Below are positions 1 through 9,815 of a stretch of DNA of 64,000 nucleotides, piece after piece. The notes beneath the pieces were generated by a model that searched no databases, was not told where the DNA came from, and saw only the letters and a list, made by a program, of their open reading frames with translations. Position 1 is the stretch's first letter, and every line of letters starts with the position of its first letter. A program made the position numbers and the translations under genes. This DNA comes from Agromyces larvae. Its GTDB lineage: Bacteria; Actinomycetota; Actinomycetes; Actinomycetales; Microbacteriaceae. Where the stretch lies: assembly GCF_022811705.1 (NCBI RefSeq), contig NZ_CP094528.1, positions 1,178,001 through 1,242,000 on the forward strand, read 5' to 3'.

Positions 1-355
1 TGCCGTTGTTCAGGGCGATCGTGACGGCCTGGTTCTCGAGCATGAAGTTCGCGGCGTCGCCGACCGTGGCGGCGGGCACGTTGATCTGGTCGTAGTCGAC
101 CGCGTCCATGAAGACGAAGTTCTCGCCGTCGTTGTACAGGTAGGTGAAGTCGCGACGGTCGACGTTCTCGATGTCGACCTTCGCACCGGCGTTGTACGTG
201 CGGTCGACCACCTTGCCGGTGACGACGTTCTTCAGCTTGGTGCGCACGAACGCGCCGCCCTTGCCGGGCTTGACGTGCTGGAACTCGATGACGCTCCAGA
301 GCTGGCCGTCGATGCTGAGGACGACGCCGTTCTTGATGTCTGCGGTCGATGCCAT
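1..355 (-). CDS. efp: Elongation factor P, N-terminal 118 residues (cut by window edge)
   Basis: EF-P enters the ribosomal E site and rescues ribosomes stalled at polyproline. The visible part starts [20 protein letters not shown] and continues through the KOW-like domain I with the loop [14 protein letters not shown], which carries the conserved tip lysine. The family is about 187 residues, so the C-terminal OB domains lie outside the window. The ATG at 355 is taken because it gives the standard family N-terminus; a GGAG lies about 10 bases upstream. It follows aroQ on the same strand after a 75-bp gap, the usual actinobacterial aroQ-efp order. Identification is secure. Confidence 0.96.
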   Translation of the reverse strand, partial: MASTADIKNGVVLSIDGQLWSVIEFQHVKPGKGGAFVRTKLKNVVTGKVVDRTYNAGAKVDIENVDRRDFTYLYNDGENFVFMDAVDYDQINVPAATVGDAANFMLENQAVTIALNNG

Positions 356-430
356 GGAGGGATCACTCCGATCGGTTGGGGAAGTCTGCGGGCACGCCGA
401 ACGGCGTGCGACTGATCGAGTGTAGTCGAC

Positions 431-871
431 TCAGCCGAGCGAGCGCTGGATCCAGTCGACCGCCAGACGGTACGACTCGGCGCCGAACCCGGCGATCACC
501 CCGGTCGCGACGCCCGAGATGACGCTCGTGTGCCGGAACGTCTCGCGCGTGTGCGGGTTCGACAGGTGCACCTCGACGAGCGGCACGCCCGCCTGCTTCA
601 GCTGGGCGGCGGCGTCGCGCAGCGCGTAGCTGTAGTGCGTGAACGCGGCCGGGTTCAGCACCACGGGCAGCTTCCGGTCGACGGCCTCGTGGATCCACGA
701 GATGAGCTCGGCCTCGTCGTCGGTCTGGCGCAGGTCGATCGTCAGGTCGGGTGCGGATGCCTCGAGCTGCGCTCCGATGTCGGCGAGGGTCTCGGACCCG
801 TACACCTCGGGCTCGCGGGTGCCGAGCCGGCCGAGGTTCGGTCCGTTCAGCACGAGGATCGTCTGCGTCAC
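431..871 (-). CDS. aroQ: Type II 3-dehydroquinate dehydratase
   Basis: Dehydrates 3-dehydroquinate to 3-dehydroshikimate, the third shikimate-pathway step, as a cytosolic dodecamer. The 146-residue length is exactly typical of the type II family. The N-terminus TQTILVLNGPNLGRLGTREP carries the signature, and NPAAFTHYSYALRDA and EVHLSNPHTRETFRHTS follow, with catalytic Tyr/His region and the conserved E-x-H-x-S-N. The GTG at 871 is chosen over an in-frame GTG at 877 because it gives the standard protein length and sits six bases after a TAGGCT hexamer with no Shine-Dalgarno, the pattern of a leaderless mRNA. It lies downstream of aroB and upstream of efp. Confidence 0.95.
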   Translation of the reverse strand: MTQTILVLNGPNLGRLGTREPEVYGSETLADIGAQLEASAPDLTIDLRQTDDEAELISWIHEAVDRKLPVVLNPAAFTHYSYALRDAAAQLKQAGVPLVEVHLSNPHTRETFRHTSVISGVATGVIAGFGAESYRLAVDWIQRSLG

Positions 872-877
872 GGCCAC

Positions 878-883
878 AGCCTA
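878..883 (-). promoter_or_regulatory. Putative -10 element of leaderless aroQ
   Basis: On the minus strand TAGGCT is followed by exactly six bases and then the GTG start of aroQ at 871. No Shine-Dalgarno is present. The same TANNNT-N6-start arrangement recurs at several other genes in this window, which supports an internal promoter giving a leaderless aroQ-efp transcript. Confidence 0.5.
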
Positions 884-930
884 GCCGCGAGGCATCCGGT
901 CGAGGTCGGATGCTGCGCCGCCCGCCGCGC

Positions 931-2028
931 TCACGACGCGATCTCCTGGTACGCGGCGAAGAGCAGCGACTGGTCGGGCGCATGCATGACCGTCGGCTTG
1001 GCGAGATCGTCGAGCACGATGAACCGCAGCTGGCCGGCGCGCGCCTTCTTGTCGCGCTGCATGGTGGCCAGCAGCGTGTTCCACCGGCCGGCCGGGTAAC
1101 TCGTCGGCAGGCTCAGCAGGTCGAGCACGCGCTTGTGCCGGTCGGCGACCTCGTCGCTCAGCCGCCCGCTCAGCCGCCCCAGTTCGGCGGCGAACGCCAG
1201 GCCGACCGCGACCGCCGCGCCGTGCCGCCACTGGTACCGCTCGGCGTGCTCGACCGCGTGGCCGAGCGTGTGCCCGTAGTTCAGGATCTCGCGCAGGCCC
1301 GCCTCGCGGAAGTCCTCGGAGACGACCTCCGCCTTCATGCGGATCGCGAGCTCGATGCAGCGGCGGAACTCGGGCGTCGCGGGGTCCGTCGCCCGGTCGG
1401 GGTCGGCCTCGACGAGGTCGAGGATCTCGGGGTACCGGATGAATCCGGCCTTCACGACCTCGGCGAACCCGGCCAGGATCTCGTTCTTCGGCAGCGTGTC
1501 GAGCAGGTCGAGGTCGCACAGCACCGCCGCGGGCGGCCAGAACGCGCCGACCAGGTTCTTGCCCTCGTTCGTGTTGATGCCGGTCTTGCCGCCGACGGCC
1601 GCGTCGACCATGCCGAGCACGGTGGTGGGCACCTGCACGATGCGCACGCCGCGCAACCAGGTCGCCGCGACGAACCCGGCGATATCGGTCACCGCGCCCC
1701 CGCCGAAGCCGACGATCGCGTCGGTGCGGGTGAAGTCGGCCTGGCCGAGGATCTGCCAGCAGAACGCCGCCACCTCGACGCGCTTGCCCGACTCGGCGTC
1801 GGGGATCTCGGCGAGCAGCACCTCGTACCGGTCGACCATCGACTCGCGGAGCTCGGCCGCGCGGGCGCCGAGCGTCGGCGGGTGCACGAGCAGCACCTTG
1901 CGCACCGACGCCCCGAGGGCGTCGGCGAGCCCGGCCAGCACGCCGCGGCCGATCACGACGTCGTAACCGTCGTCGGCGCCCACCCGGATGGTCGTCAGGT
2001 CGTCGCCGGTCGTCTGCTCGTCGCTCAT
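931..2028 (-). CDS. aroB: 3-dehydroquinate synthase
   Basis: Converts DAHP to 3-dehydroquinate, the second shikimate step, using NAD and a divalent metal. The 365 residues match the family. Visible motifs are the nucleotide-binding GFGGGAVTDIAGFVAATWLRG, the VDAAVGGKTGINTNEGKNLVG segment, and the metal-binding histidine region NYGHTLGHAVE. The start ATG at 2028 overlaps the aroK stop as ATGA, so translation is coupled. It is one of four consecutive shikimate genes (aroE, aroC, aroK, aroB) read in one direction and separated by little or no space. Secure assignment. Confidence 0.97.
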   Translation of the reverse strand: MSDEQTTGDDLTTIRVGADDGYDVVIGRGVLAGLADALGASVRKVLLVHPPTLGARAAELRESMVDRYEVLLAEIPDAESGKRVEVAAFCWQILGQADFTRTDAIVGFGGGAVTDIAGFVAATWLRGVRIVQVPTTVLGMVDAAVGGKTGINTNEGKNLVGAFWPPAAVLCDLDLLDTLPKNEILAGFAEVVKAGFIRYPEILDLVEADPDRATDPATPEFRRCIELAIRMKAEVVSEDFREAGLREILNYGHTLGHAVEHAERYQWRHGAAVAVGLAFAAELGRLSGRLSDEVADRHKRVLDLLSLPTSYPAGRWNTLLATMQRDKKARAGQLRFIVLDDLAKPTVMHAPDQSLLFAAYQEIAS

Positions 2029-2534
2029 TCGTGCACTCCGAATCGCCCGGTGATGTCGGCGACGATCCGCGCGACCGAGCGGCGCGAGGTGTCGATCGTG
2101 AGGTCGGCGAGCGAGGCGTAGACCGGTTCGCGCTCGGTGTTGATGCGTCGCCAGGCGTCGATGCCGCCGTCGACGAGCAGCGGGCGCCCGCCGCCCGCCA
2201 GCCGCGAGGCCACCGCCTGCGGCGTGACCCGCAGCCAGACCACGGGAAGCTCGGCGAGATCACGACGGGTGCCGGGGTCGAGCACGGCGCCGCCGCCGAG
2301 CGAGACGACCGCGTCTTCGTGCAGCGCCTCGGCGACGACCTCGCGCTCGAGCTCGCGGAACCCCGGTTCGCCGCGCTCGGCGAAGATGTCGGGGATCGTG
2401 CCGTGCCGTTCGACGATGCGCGCATCGGTGTCGATGAACGGCGCGCCGGCCGATGCGGCGAGCCGCATGCCGACCCGGGTCTTGCCGGCGCCCATCGGGC
2501 CGATGAGCACGACCGGCAGGCTCAGCCGCGCCAC
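2025..2534 (-). CDS. aroK: Shikimate kinase
   Basis: Phosphorylates shikimate to shikimate 3-phosphate with ATP. The 169-residue protein starts LSLPVVLIGPMGAGKTRVG with a Walker A loop near residue 11. The shikimate-binding segment FIDTDARIVERHG, the core VSLGGGAVL and the lid region with RPLLVD all follow. The GTG start at 2534 lies just one base past the aroC stop (2536-2538), and the gene ends in a four-base overlap with aroB. Tight packing indicates cotranscription with aroC and aroB. Confidence 0.95.
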   Translation of the reverse strand: MARLSLPVVLIGPMGAGKTRVGMRLAASAGAPFIDTDARIVERHGTIPDIFAERGEPGFRELEREVVAEALHEDAVVSLGGGAVLDPGTRRDLAELPVVWLRVTPQAVASRLAGGGRPLLVDGGIDAWRRINTEREPVYASLADLTIDTSRRSVARIVADITGRFGVHE

Positions 2535-2535
2535 G

Positions 2536-3756
2536 TCAGGCCAGGCCGACGACCGCCGCGTCGGCGGTGCCGGCGGTCGCGAGCGACTCGGGGATCGCGG
2601 CGAGGTAGGTGGTGAGGTTGCGGCGCGTCTCGGCGACCGAGTCGCCGCCGAACTTCTCGAGCACCGCGTCGGCCACGACGAGCGCGACCATCGCCTCGGC
2701 GACCACGCCGGCGGCCGGAACCGCGCAGACGTCGGAACGCTGATGGTGCGCCGGGGCCGGCTCGCCGGTCGCGACGTCGACGGTCGGCAGCGCGTGCGGA
2801 ACCGTCGCGATCGGCTTCATCCCGGCGCGCACGCGCAGCACGGTGCCCGTCGACATGCCGCCCTCGGTGCCGCCCGCGCGGTCGGAGCCGCGCACGATGC
2901 GCCCGTCGGCCAGATGCAGTTCGTCGTGCGCGACCGAGCCGCGGCGCCGGGTCGTCTCGAACCCGTCGCCCACCTCGACGCCCTTGATCGCCTGGATGCC
3001 CATGAGCGCGCCGGCGAGCCGGCCGTCGAGACGGCGATCCCAGTGCGTGTACGAGCCGAGCCCCGGGGGCACGCCGTACACGAGCACCTCGACGACACCG
3101 CCGAGGGTGTCGCCGTCCTTGTGGGCGGCGTCGACCTCGGCGACCATCAGCTCGCTCGTCGCCGGGTCGAAGCAGCGCAGCGGGTCGGCGTCGAGCCGGT
3201 CGACGTCGTCGGGCACGGGCAGCGGCGCGCCGTCGGGCACGCGGACGGGCCCGATCGACAGCGTGTGCGCCACCGTGCGGATGCCGAGTTCGGCGAGGAA
3301 CGCCTTCGCGACCGCGCCGAGCGCGACCCGGGCGGCGGTCTCGCGGGCGCTCGCGCGCTCGAGCACCGGCCGCGCCTCGTCGAAGCCGTACTTCTGCATG
3401 CCCACGAGGTCGGCGTGACCCGGTCGGGGCCGGGTGAGCGGGGCGCCGCGGCCGCGACCCAGCGAGTCGGGGTCGACGGGCTCGGGGCTCATCACCTGCT
3501 GCCACTTGGGCCACTCGGTGTTGCCGACGCGCAGCGCGATCGGGCTGCCGAGGCTCACCCCGTGGCGCACCCCGCCCGAGATCGCCAGTTCGTCCTGCTC
3601 GAACTTCATGCGCGCACCCCGGCCGTAGCCGAGCTTGCGGCGCGCGAGATCGTCGCGGATCGCGTCGAGTGAGACGGGGGTGCCGGCGGGGAGACCCTCG
3701 AGGATCGCCACGAGCTCAGGGCCGTGGGACTCTCCGGCGGTGAGCCAACGGAGCAT
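2536..3756 (-). CDS. aroC: Chorismate synthase
   Basis: Makes chorismate from EPSP with reduced FMN, the last step of the common aromatic pathway. The 406-residue protein begins [21 protein letters not shown], the hallmark AGESHG motif. The central [11 protein letters not shown] segment and the [10 protein letters not shown] tail region also fit the family. Two in-frame ATGs exist (3765 and 3756). The GGAGG at 3766-3770 is nine bases from the second and abuts the first, so 3756 is chosen. It is upstream of aroK with a one-base gap and downstream of aroE. Confidence 0.97.
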   Translation of the reverse strand: MLRWLTAGESHGPELVAILEGLPAGTPVSLDAIRDDLARRKLGYGRGARMKFEQDELAISGGVRHGVSLGSPIALRVGNTEWPKWQQVMSPEPVDPDSLGRGRGAPLTRPRPGHADLVGMQKYGFDEARPVLERASARETAARVALGAVAKAFLAELGIRTVAHTLSIGPVRVPDGAPLPVPDDVDRLDADPLRCFDPATSELMVAEVDAAHKDGDTLGGVVEVLVYGVPPGLGSYTHWDRRLDGRLAGALMGIQAIKGVEVGDGFETTRRRGSVAHDELHLADGRIVRGSDRAGGTEGGMSTGTVLRVRAGMKPIATVPHALPTVDVATGEPAPAHHQRSDVCAVPAAGVVAEAMVALVVADAVLEKFGGDSVAETRRNLTTYLAAIPESLATAGTADAAVVGLA

Positions 3757-3881
3757 GTCGTCCATCCTCCCACAGGCGGGCGAGCCCGCCGGCCGCGTGA
3801 CGGCCCGAGACGGCCCGGCGGCCACGGCGCGGCCGGCTCCGGTTCGGTGCGCACGGTGCGCACCGGTTCGGTGCGGATGCC

Positions 3882-4736
3882 TCAGACGAGCGCCGCGCGC
3901 ATCGCGGCGAGCACGCGCGCCTCGCCGTCGAGCGGAACCCCGGGCGACCCGTGCGCGAACACCCGCACCTGGAGCAGCGCCTGATGCAGCAGCATCCCGA
4001 GGCCGTCGGCGACCCGGCCGCCCGCCTCGAGCCACTGCGACGCGAGCGCGGTCGGCCAGTGCCCGTAGACGACGTCGAGCAGGAACGCGTCCCGTCGGAG
4101 CGCAACGGACGCCTCGACCCCCGGATCGGTGCCGCCGGGCAGCGTCGCGATCACGAGCTGGGTTCCGCCCGAGGCATCCGACAGCGCCGTGATCGGATGC
4201 GCGCGCACCGCGACCTCCAGCCGCTCGCCGAGCGCGACCAGCCCGGCCGCCTTCCCGGGCGTGCGCAGGTAGACGTCCACGGCGCGCCCGCCCAGATCGG
4301 CGATCGCGATGAGCGCCGACGCGGCCGTCGCGCCGGCCCCGACGATCGCAGCGCGGTCGACGGATGCGACGTCCTGCTCGCGCAGCGAGTTCACGATGCC
4401 GCCGACATCGGTGTTGAACCCGAGTCGACGCCCGTCGGCGAACCGGACCGTGTTCGCGGCGCCCGCCAGGACGGCCACCCGGTCGAGCTCGTCGACCAGC
4501 CCCAGCACCTCGTGCTTCAACGGGAACGTCAGCGACAGGCCCCGCCAGCTCGCGTCGCACGAGTCGAGGAACCCGGCCAGGCCGCGTTCGTCGACCTCGA
4601 TCGCGGTGTACTCCCAGTCGAGGCCGAGCGCGCGGTACGCGGCGGCGTGCAGCAGCGGGCTCTTCGAGTGCGCGATCGGCGAGCCGAGGACGGCGAGCCG
4701 CACGTCGCCGTGCCCGGGCTGCGGTTCAGTCCCCAT
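3882..4736 (-). CDS. aroE: Shikimate dehydrogenase
   Basis: NADP-dependent reduction of 3-dehydroshikimate to shikimate. In 284 residues one sees the substrate-binding [17 protein letters not shown] near the N-terminus, [10 protein letters not shown] with the catalytic lysine, and AGAANTVRF followed by GFNTDVGG. A Rossmann glycine-rich [14 protein letters not shown] and the C-terminal [16 protein letters not shown] complete the fold. The start ATG at 4736 overlaps the 3' end of mltG by 11 bases. About 125 bp separate it from aroC; this gap contains short direct repeats of ggttcggtgcg and no gene. Confidence 0.95.
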   Translation of the reverse strand: MGTEPQPGHGDVRLAVLGSPIAHSKSPLLHAAAYRALGLDWEYTAIEVDERGLAGFLDSCDASWRGLSLTFPLKHEVLGLVDELDRVAVLAGAANTVRFADGRRLGFNTDVGGIVNSLREQDVASVDRAAIVGAGATAASALIAIADLGGRAVDVYLRTPGKAAGLVALGERLEVAVRAHPITALSDASGGTQLVIATLPGGTDPGVEASVALRRDAFLLDVVYGHWPTALASQWLEAGGRVADGLGMLLHQALLQVRVFAHGSPGVPLDGEARVLAAMRAALV

Positions 4737-6579
4737 CGTCGGGGTGGTCCTCGAGCCACTGGTAGAACTGCTCGGCCGCGGCCTCGTGCTCTTCGATCGT
4801 GTTCGTGAAGATCGTCTCGCCCGTGTCGGGGTTCACAGTGACGAAGTAGAGCCACTCCCCCGGCTCGGGGTTCAGCGCGGCCTGGATCGCAGCCGCACCG
4901 GGGTTGCCGATCGGTCCCGGCGGCAGGCCGGCGTGCACATACGTGTTGAACGGGTTCGACGCGTCCTCGCGCTCGGCGTCGGTGGTCGTGACGACCGAGT
5001 CGTCGCCGAGACCGTAGTGCACGGTCGAGTCGAACTGCAGCAGCATGCCCTGGTCGAGCCGGTTCTGGATGACGCGGGACACCTTGCCGAAGTCCTGCGG
5101 CAGGCCCTCGCGTTCGACCAACGACGCGATGGTGGCCACGCGCAGCCGGTCCTCGGGCGCGACGCCGGCCGCGTCGTACTCCTGGAGCGCGCGGTCGACC
5201 ATGGTCTGCACGACCTCCTGCGCGGTGACGCCGGGGTCGAACGTGTAGACCGCCGGGAAGAGGAACCCCTCGACGCTGGTCGCCTCGGCCGGGAGGCCGA
5301 GCGCCTGCGGATCGGCCGCCGCGGCCTCGAGGTCCTCGATCGGCATGTCGAGCATGGCGGAAGCCTCGGCCAGCACGTCCCGAGCCCAGGCGCCCTCGCG
5401 GAACCGCACCGTGTTCTCCATGCGGTTGGTTTCGTCGAGCAGCGCGTCCAGCGCCGCCTTCGCACTCATCTGCTGCGCCATTCGATAGACGCCCGGATAG
5501 AAGGTCGGCGCCTCGCCCTGCGCTGCGATGGCCTCGAGGAACGCCTCCTCCGAGGCCACGATGTCCTCCTCCACGAGCCGGGCGGCGATCGACGTGCCGG
5601 TGTCTCCGTCCTCGATCGAGAACAGCACCTCGCCCGTGCCCTGCCCCGAGTAGTCGGCGGCGGGCTGGAAGCGCTCGATGATCGCCGTGATCGGACCCTG
5701 CAAGGCGAACCACGCACCGGCACCCAGCGCCGCCACCACCAGCAGCGCGATGAGGCAGCCCCATGCACCGCGCCGGCGTCGCTTCGGCGTGTTCGGCTCG
5801 TCGTGGAGCGCGTGCAGTTCGTCGACCGCGGCCATCTCGCGGCGCTCGGCACGGCTCGGCCGGCCGGTCGTCGGCGCGGCCGGCTCCACCGCGAACGGGA
5901 AGCCGGACTCGGCCCGGGGGTCGGCATTCGGTCGGACGACGGTGTCGGCGGCGAGGACCGCGGCGAACGGGTCCGCCTCCTCGGTCGCCCAGGCATCGGG
6001 CGCACCCGAGTGCTCGGCCGGGTCGGCCGGCCACTGCTCGTCGGGCACCGGCTCGGCGGGCCACTGCTCGGCCTGCACCGGCTCAGCGGGCCACTTCTCG
6101 TCGGGCACGGGCTCAGCGGGCCACTGCTCGTCGGGCACCGGCTCGGCCGGCCACTGCTCGGCCGCCGGTTCCTCCTGTGCTGCGCCGTGCAGCTCGGCCT
6201 CGCGCCGACGCTCGGCTTCACGGGCCTCGCGGCGTGTCAACGGTCGGCCGCTCGGCGCACCGGGGTCGGCACCGGATGCGCCGGGCGCGCCGGGCGCGCC
6301 GGCGGGCGGCGGCGTCGACGCGGCGGGGCGCTGCGGCGCAGACCCGTCACCGGGCGGCGTCGGCGCTGACCCGATGCTCGGTCCCGCACCGCCGGGACGC
6401 GGTGCGCGCGGAGCACCGAGCATGCCGTCGGCCTGCCTGCCGCCGGTCTGCCCGCCGCCCGACGACGCGCGGCCCCGCGCCGCCGGTCGTTGCGGCGGCG
6501 CACCTCCCGCGAGCAGCGCCTGCCAGTCGGCGGCGATGCCATCGCCGGCCGCATCGGGGTCGGGGGGAAGGTGGGTCAC
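4726..6579 (-). CDS. mltG: Endolytic murein transglycosylase MltG with long low-complexity N-terminal tail
   Basis: Cuts nascent glycan strands in the membrane and so helps terminate peptidoglycan polymerisation. The YceG/MltG domain occupies the C-terminal half, including LFPAVYTFDPGVTAQEVVQ, ATIASLVEREG with the catalytic glutamate, and VIQNRLDQGMLLQFDSTVHYGLG. One membrane span lies near residues 272-292 (LIALLVVAALGAGAWF). The roughly 270-residue cytoplasmic tail is Pro/Ala/Glu-rich and contains a ten-residue tandem repeat at about residues 138-183. The GTG start overlaps the ruvX stop as GTGA. Between ruvX and aroE in the usual actinobacterial order, so assignment is secure. Confidence 0.95.
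   Translation of the reverse strand: MTHLPPDPDAAGDGIAADWQALLAGGAPPQRPAARGRASSGGGQTGGRQADGMLGAPRAPRPGGAGPSIGSAPTPPGDGSAPQRPAASTPPPAGAPGAPGASGADPGAPSGRPLTRREAREAERRREAELHGAAQEEPAAEQWPAEPVPDEQWPAEPVPDEKWPAEPVQAEQWPAEPVPDEQWPADPAEHSGAPDAWATEEADPFAAVLAADTVVRPNADPRAESGFPFAVEPAAPTTGRPSRAERREMAAVDELHALHDEPNTPKRRRRGAWGCLIALLVVAALGAGAWFALQGPITAIIERFQPAADYSGQGTGEVLFSIEDGDTGTSIAARLVEEDIVASEEAFLEAIAAQGEAPTFYPGVYRMAQQMSAKAALDALLDETNRMENTVRFREGAWARDVLAEASAMLDMPIEDLEAAAADPQALGLPAEATSVEGFLFPAVYTFDPGVTAQEVVQTMVDRALQEYDAAGVAPEDRLRVATIASLVEREGLPQDFGKVSRVIQNRLDQGMLLQFDSTVHYGLGDDSVVTTTDAEREDASNPFNTYVHAGLPPGPIGNPGAAAIQAALNPEPGEWLYFVTVNPDTGETIFTNTIEEHEAAAEQFYQWLEDHPDDGD
6031..6165 (-). repeat. 30-bp in-frame tandem repeat inside mltG
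   Basis: Four full and one partial copies of a 30-bp unit (on plus, ccactgctcgtcgggcaccg plus ten bases) at 6031, 6061, 6091, 6121 and 6151. They encode the ten-residue repeat WPAEPVPDEQ with small substitutions (DEK, QAEQ). The period is a multiple of three, so copy changes keep the frame. Confidence 0.9.
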
Positions 6580-7067
6580 GTGGGTGGGGGCCCTTCGTCG
6601 GCCGGGACCAGCCGGCCCGGTGCGTTGCCCGACGCACGCTCCGCGTCGATGGCATGTTGCAAAATGATAACGGCTGCGGCCTGATCGACGACGGAACGCT
6701 GCCGTTTGGCGGGTCGCCCCGCCGCGCGCAGATCGCGTTGCGCGCTCACGGTCGACAAGCGTTCGTCGACGAGCCGCACCGGCAGATCGGACCCCCGGGC
6801 CAGTCGCCCCGCGAAGGCGATCGCGTCATCGGTCGACGCGGTCGCCCGACCCGAGAGCGCGAGCGGGTTGCCGACCACCAACTCGAACGCGCCGTACTCG
6901 TCGGCGAGCTCGAGGATCCGACGCACGTCGGCATCGGCATCCGCCGCCCCCTCGGCGACCCGAGCCACCGTCTCGACGGGCACCGCGAGGATCGCGCCGG
7001 CATCGCTGCGGGCGACGCCGATGCGCGCACGCCCCACGTCGATGCCGAGTCTCACTCCCTGGCGCAT
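6576..7067 (-). CDS. ruvX: Putative pre-16S rRNA nuclease / Holliday-junction resolvase-like YqgF
   Basis: RNase H-like fold protein of the RuvX/YqgF family, implicated in maturing the 16S rRNA 5' end. It starts MRQGVRLGIDVGRARIGVARSD with the first catalytic aspartate in GIDVG. VVGNPLALSGRAT and LVDERLSTVSAQ carry the other acidic residues, and DQAAAVIILQ is close to the C-terminus. The ATG at 7067 is chosen for its match to the family N-terminus; an upstream GTG at 7079 would add four residues. It lies between alaS (15 bp upstream) and mltG (GTGA overlap), a very conserved trio. Confidence 0.92.
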   Translation of the reverse strand: MRQGVRLGIDVGRARIGVARSDAGAILAVPVETVARVAEGAADADADVRRILELADEYGAFELVVGNPLALSGRATASTDDAIAFAGRLARGSDLPVRLVDERLSTVSAQRDLRAAGRPAKRQRSVVDQAAAVIILQHAIDAERASGNAPGRLVPADEGPPPT

Positions 7068-7082
7068 CGCACCGACCACGTC

Positions 7083-9740
7083 TCAGTGCGCGAGTTCGCC
7101 GCGCACCGCCTCGAGCGCCGCGGGCGCGGCCGACACGTCGGTGCCGCCGCCCTGCGCGAGATCGGGCTTGCCGCCGCCGCCGCCGCCGAGCACGCCCGCC
7201 ATGCGCTTGGCGAGCGCGCCCGCGTTCGCGCCGGCGTCGCGCGCCGCGGGCGAGGTCGCCACGATCGCGAGCGGCTTGCCGCCGACCTCGGCCGTGAGCG
7301 CGACCACGGATGCCACGTCGCCGAGCCGCGCCCGCACCGCGGTCGCCAGCGAACGCAGATCGTCGCCGGAGCCGAGAGTGCCGACGTGCTCGGCCACGAG
7401 CAGCACCTCGCCGACCCGGGCGGCGTTCGCCGCCAGCGCCGGCACGCGGTCGCTGAGCGCACGCGCCTCGAACGCCTGGATCTTCTTCTCGGCGGTCTTC
7501 AGGCTCTGCACGAGGTCGCCGACGCGGTCGACGAGCTGGTCGGGCCGCGTCTTCAGGTTCTGCGTGAGCTGCTGCACGAGCGCGCGCTCGGCGGCGAACT
7601 GCCGGAACGCCTCGAGCCCGACGAGGGACTCCACGCGGCGGTTCGACGCGCCGACCGAGGACTCGCCGATGATGTTGATCATGCCGACCTCGGCACTCGT
7701 GGATACGTGCGTGCCGGCGCAGAGCTCGCGCGACCAGGGGCCGCCGATGTCGACCACGCGCACGACGTCGCCGTACTTCTCGCCGAACAGCGCCATCGCG
7801 CCGAGTTCGCGCGCCTCGTCGAGCGGCATCTCGCGCGTGAGCACTTCGAGGTTGTCGCGGATCGCGTTGTTCGAGATCTCCTCGATCTCGCTGCGGGTCT
7901 CGGGCGAGAGCGTCTTGTTCCAGCCGTAGTCGAGCCGCAGGTAGCCGGCCTTGTTGAACGACCCCGACTGGTGCGCGTTGGGGCCGAGCACCTGGCGCAG
8001 CGCGGCGTGCACGAGGTGCGTGCCCGAGTGCGCCTGGGTCGCCCCGCGCCGGTAGTCGGCGTCGACGACCGTGGTCGCCGCGGCGCCCGCGCCGACCTCG
8101 CCGCGCACGACCTTCACGGTGTGCGAGATGAGGCCCGCGACGGGCTTCTGCACGTCGAGCACCTCGAGTTCGAACCCGTCGCCGACGATCGTGCCCTGGT
8201 CGGGCGCCTGACCGCCGGACTCGGCGTAGAGCGACGTCTCGGCGAGGATCACCTCGGCCGTCTGCCCCGCCACGGCGCGCTGCGCGGGAGCCCCGTCGAC
8301 GAGGATGCCGAGCACCGAGGTCTCGGTGGTGAGGTCGGTGTAGCCGGTGAAGATCGTCTCGCCCTTGGCGCGGAACTCGCCGTAGACCGACAGGTCGGCG
8401 AGGACCTTCTTCTTCGACTTCGCATCGGCCTTCGCCCTGGCGCGCTGATCGGACATCAGCGCGTCGAACGCCGCACGGTCGACCGCGAGGCCCGCCTCGT
8501 CGGCCATCTCGAGCGTGAGCTCGATCGGGAACCCGTAGGTGTCGTGCAGGAGGAAGGCGGTGTCGCCCGCCAGCTCGGCGCGGCCCGCATCCTTCGTCTT
8601 CTGCACCGCGAGGTCGAGGATGGTGGTGCCGCCCGCGAGCGTGCGCAGGAACGTCTCCTCCTCGCCGAGGGCGAGCTGCTCGATGTGCGCGTAGCCGCGG
8701 TCGACCTCGGGGTACGCCGTCTTCATGGCGTCGCGGGACGCGGCGAACAGGTCGTGGAAGGTGGGCCCGTCGACGCCGAGCAGTCGCATGGCACGGATGC
8801 TCCGGCGCAGGAGCCGTCGCAGGATGTACCCGCGACCCTCGTTCGACGGCGTCACACCGTCGCCCATCAGCATCAGCGACGAGCGGACGTGGTCGGCGAT
8901 GATGCGCATGCGCACGTCGTCTTCGTGGTCGGCGCCGTAGCGCCGCCCCGAGAGTTCGGACGCGCGGTCGAGCACCGGGCGCACCTGGTCGATCTCGTAC
9001 ATGTTCTCGACGCCCTGCTTGATGAAGGCGACGCGCTCGAGGCCCATGCCGGTGTCGATGTTCTTCTTGGGCAGCGAGCCCACCACGTCGAAGTCGACCT
9101 TCGAGGTGACGTTCGCGATCAGCTCCTGCATGAACACGAGGTTCCAGATCTCGGTGAACCGGTCGTCGTCGACCGCGGGGCCGCCGTCGCGGCCGTACTT
9201 CGGACCGCGGTCGAAGTAGATCTCGGAGCAGGGGCCGCCGGGGCCGGGCTGGCCGGTGTGCCAGTAGTTGTCGGACTTGCCCATCCGCTGGATGCGCTCG
9301 GCCGGAAGCCCGGCGATCTTCTGCCACAGCGCCGCGGCCTCGTCATCGGTCTCGTAGACCGTGACCCACAGGTCGCGTTCGGCGAAGCCGAGCCCGCCGG
9401 ACGACTCGGGGCTCGTGAGCAGCTCCCACGCGTACTCGATCGCGCCTTCCTTGAAGTAGTCGCCGAACGACCAGTTGCCGAGCATCTGGAAGAACGTGCC
9501 GTGGCGGGCGGTCTTGCCGACCTCTTCGATGTCGTTGGTGCGGATGCACTTCTGCACGTCGGCCGCACGCGGGTACGGCGCCGGCACGGTGCCCGTGAGG
9601 TACGGCACGAACGGCACCATGCCGGCGACCGTGAACAGCAGCGTCGGGTCGTCGGAGACGAGCGACGCCGACGGCACGATGGTGTGGCCGCGCTGGGCGA
9701 AGAAGTCGAGGTAGCGGCGGCTGATCTCGGCGGTCTGCAT
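7083..9740 (-). CDS. alaS: Alanyl-tRNA synthetase
   Basis: Charges tRNA-Ala. At 885 residues it is full length: class II catalytic core at the N-terminus (QTAEISRRYLDFFAQRGHTIVPSASL region), editing domain with HSGTHLVHAAL and the CAGTHVSTSAEVG zinc-site motif, and a C-terminal C-Ala/DHHA1 domain with the glycine-rich GVLGGGGGGKPDLAQGGG. The ATG at 9740 gives the usual start. It heads the alaS-ruvX-mltG-aro gene string. A small conserved membrane-anchored gene lies just upstream on the same strand. Confidence 0.97.
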   Translation of the reverse strand: MQTAEISRRYLDFFAQRGHTIVPSASLVSDDPTLLFTVAGMVPFVPYLTGTVPAPYPRAADVQKCIRTNDIEEVGKTARHGTFFQMLGNWSFGDYFKEGAIEYAWELLTSPESSGGLGFAERDLWVTVYETDDEAAALWQKIAGLPAERIQRMGKSDNYWHTGQPGPGGPCSEIYFDRGPKYGRDGGPAVDDDRFTEIWNLVFMQELIANVTSKVDFDVVGSLPKKNIDTGMGLERVAFIKQGVENMYEIDQVRPVLDRASELSGRRYGADHEDDVRMRIIADHVRSSLMLMGDGVTPSNEGRGYILRRLLRRSIRAMRLLGVDGPTFHDLFAASRDAMKTAYPEVDRGYAHIEQLALGEEETFLRTLAGGTTILDLAVQKTKDAGRAELAGDTAFLLHDTYGFPIELTLEMADEAGLAVDRAAFDALMSDQRARAKADAKSKKKVLADLSVYGEFRAKGETIFTGYTDLTTETSVLGILVDGAPAQRAVAGQTAEVILAETSLYAESGGQAPDQGTIVGDGFELEVLDVQKPVAGLISHTVKVVRGEVGAGAAATTVVDADYRRGATQAHSGTHLVHAALRQVLGPNAHQSGSFNKAGYLRLDYGWNKTLSPETRSEIEEISNNAIRDNLEVLTREMPLDEARELGAMALFGEKYGDVVRVVDIGGPWSRELCAGTHVSTSAEVGMINIIGESSVGASNRRVESLVGLEAFRQFAAERALVQQLTQNLKTRPDQLVDRVGDLVQSLKTAEKKIQAFEARALSDRVPALAANAARVGEVLLVAEHVGTLGSGDDLRSLATAVRARLGDVASVVALTAEVGGKPLAIVATSPAARDAGANAGALAKRMAGVLGGGGGGKPDLAQGGGTDVSAAPAALEAVRGELAH

Positions 9741-9815
9741 GGTTCCGTTCCGGGGTTCGGCGCCCGAAGGGCGCGGATGGTTCTGAGCCGACGCGGTGGG
9801 TCGGTGCGTGGCGCG

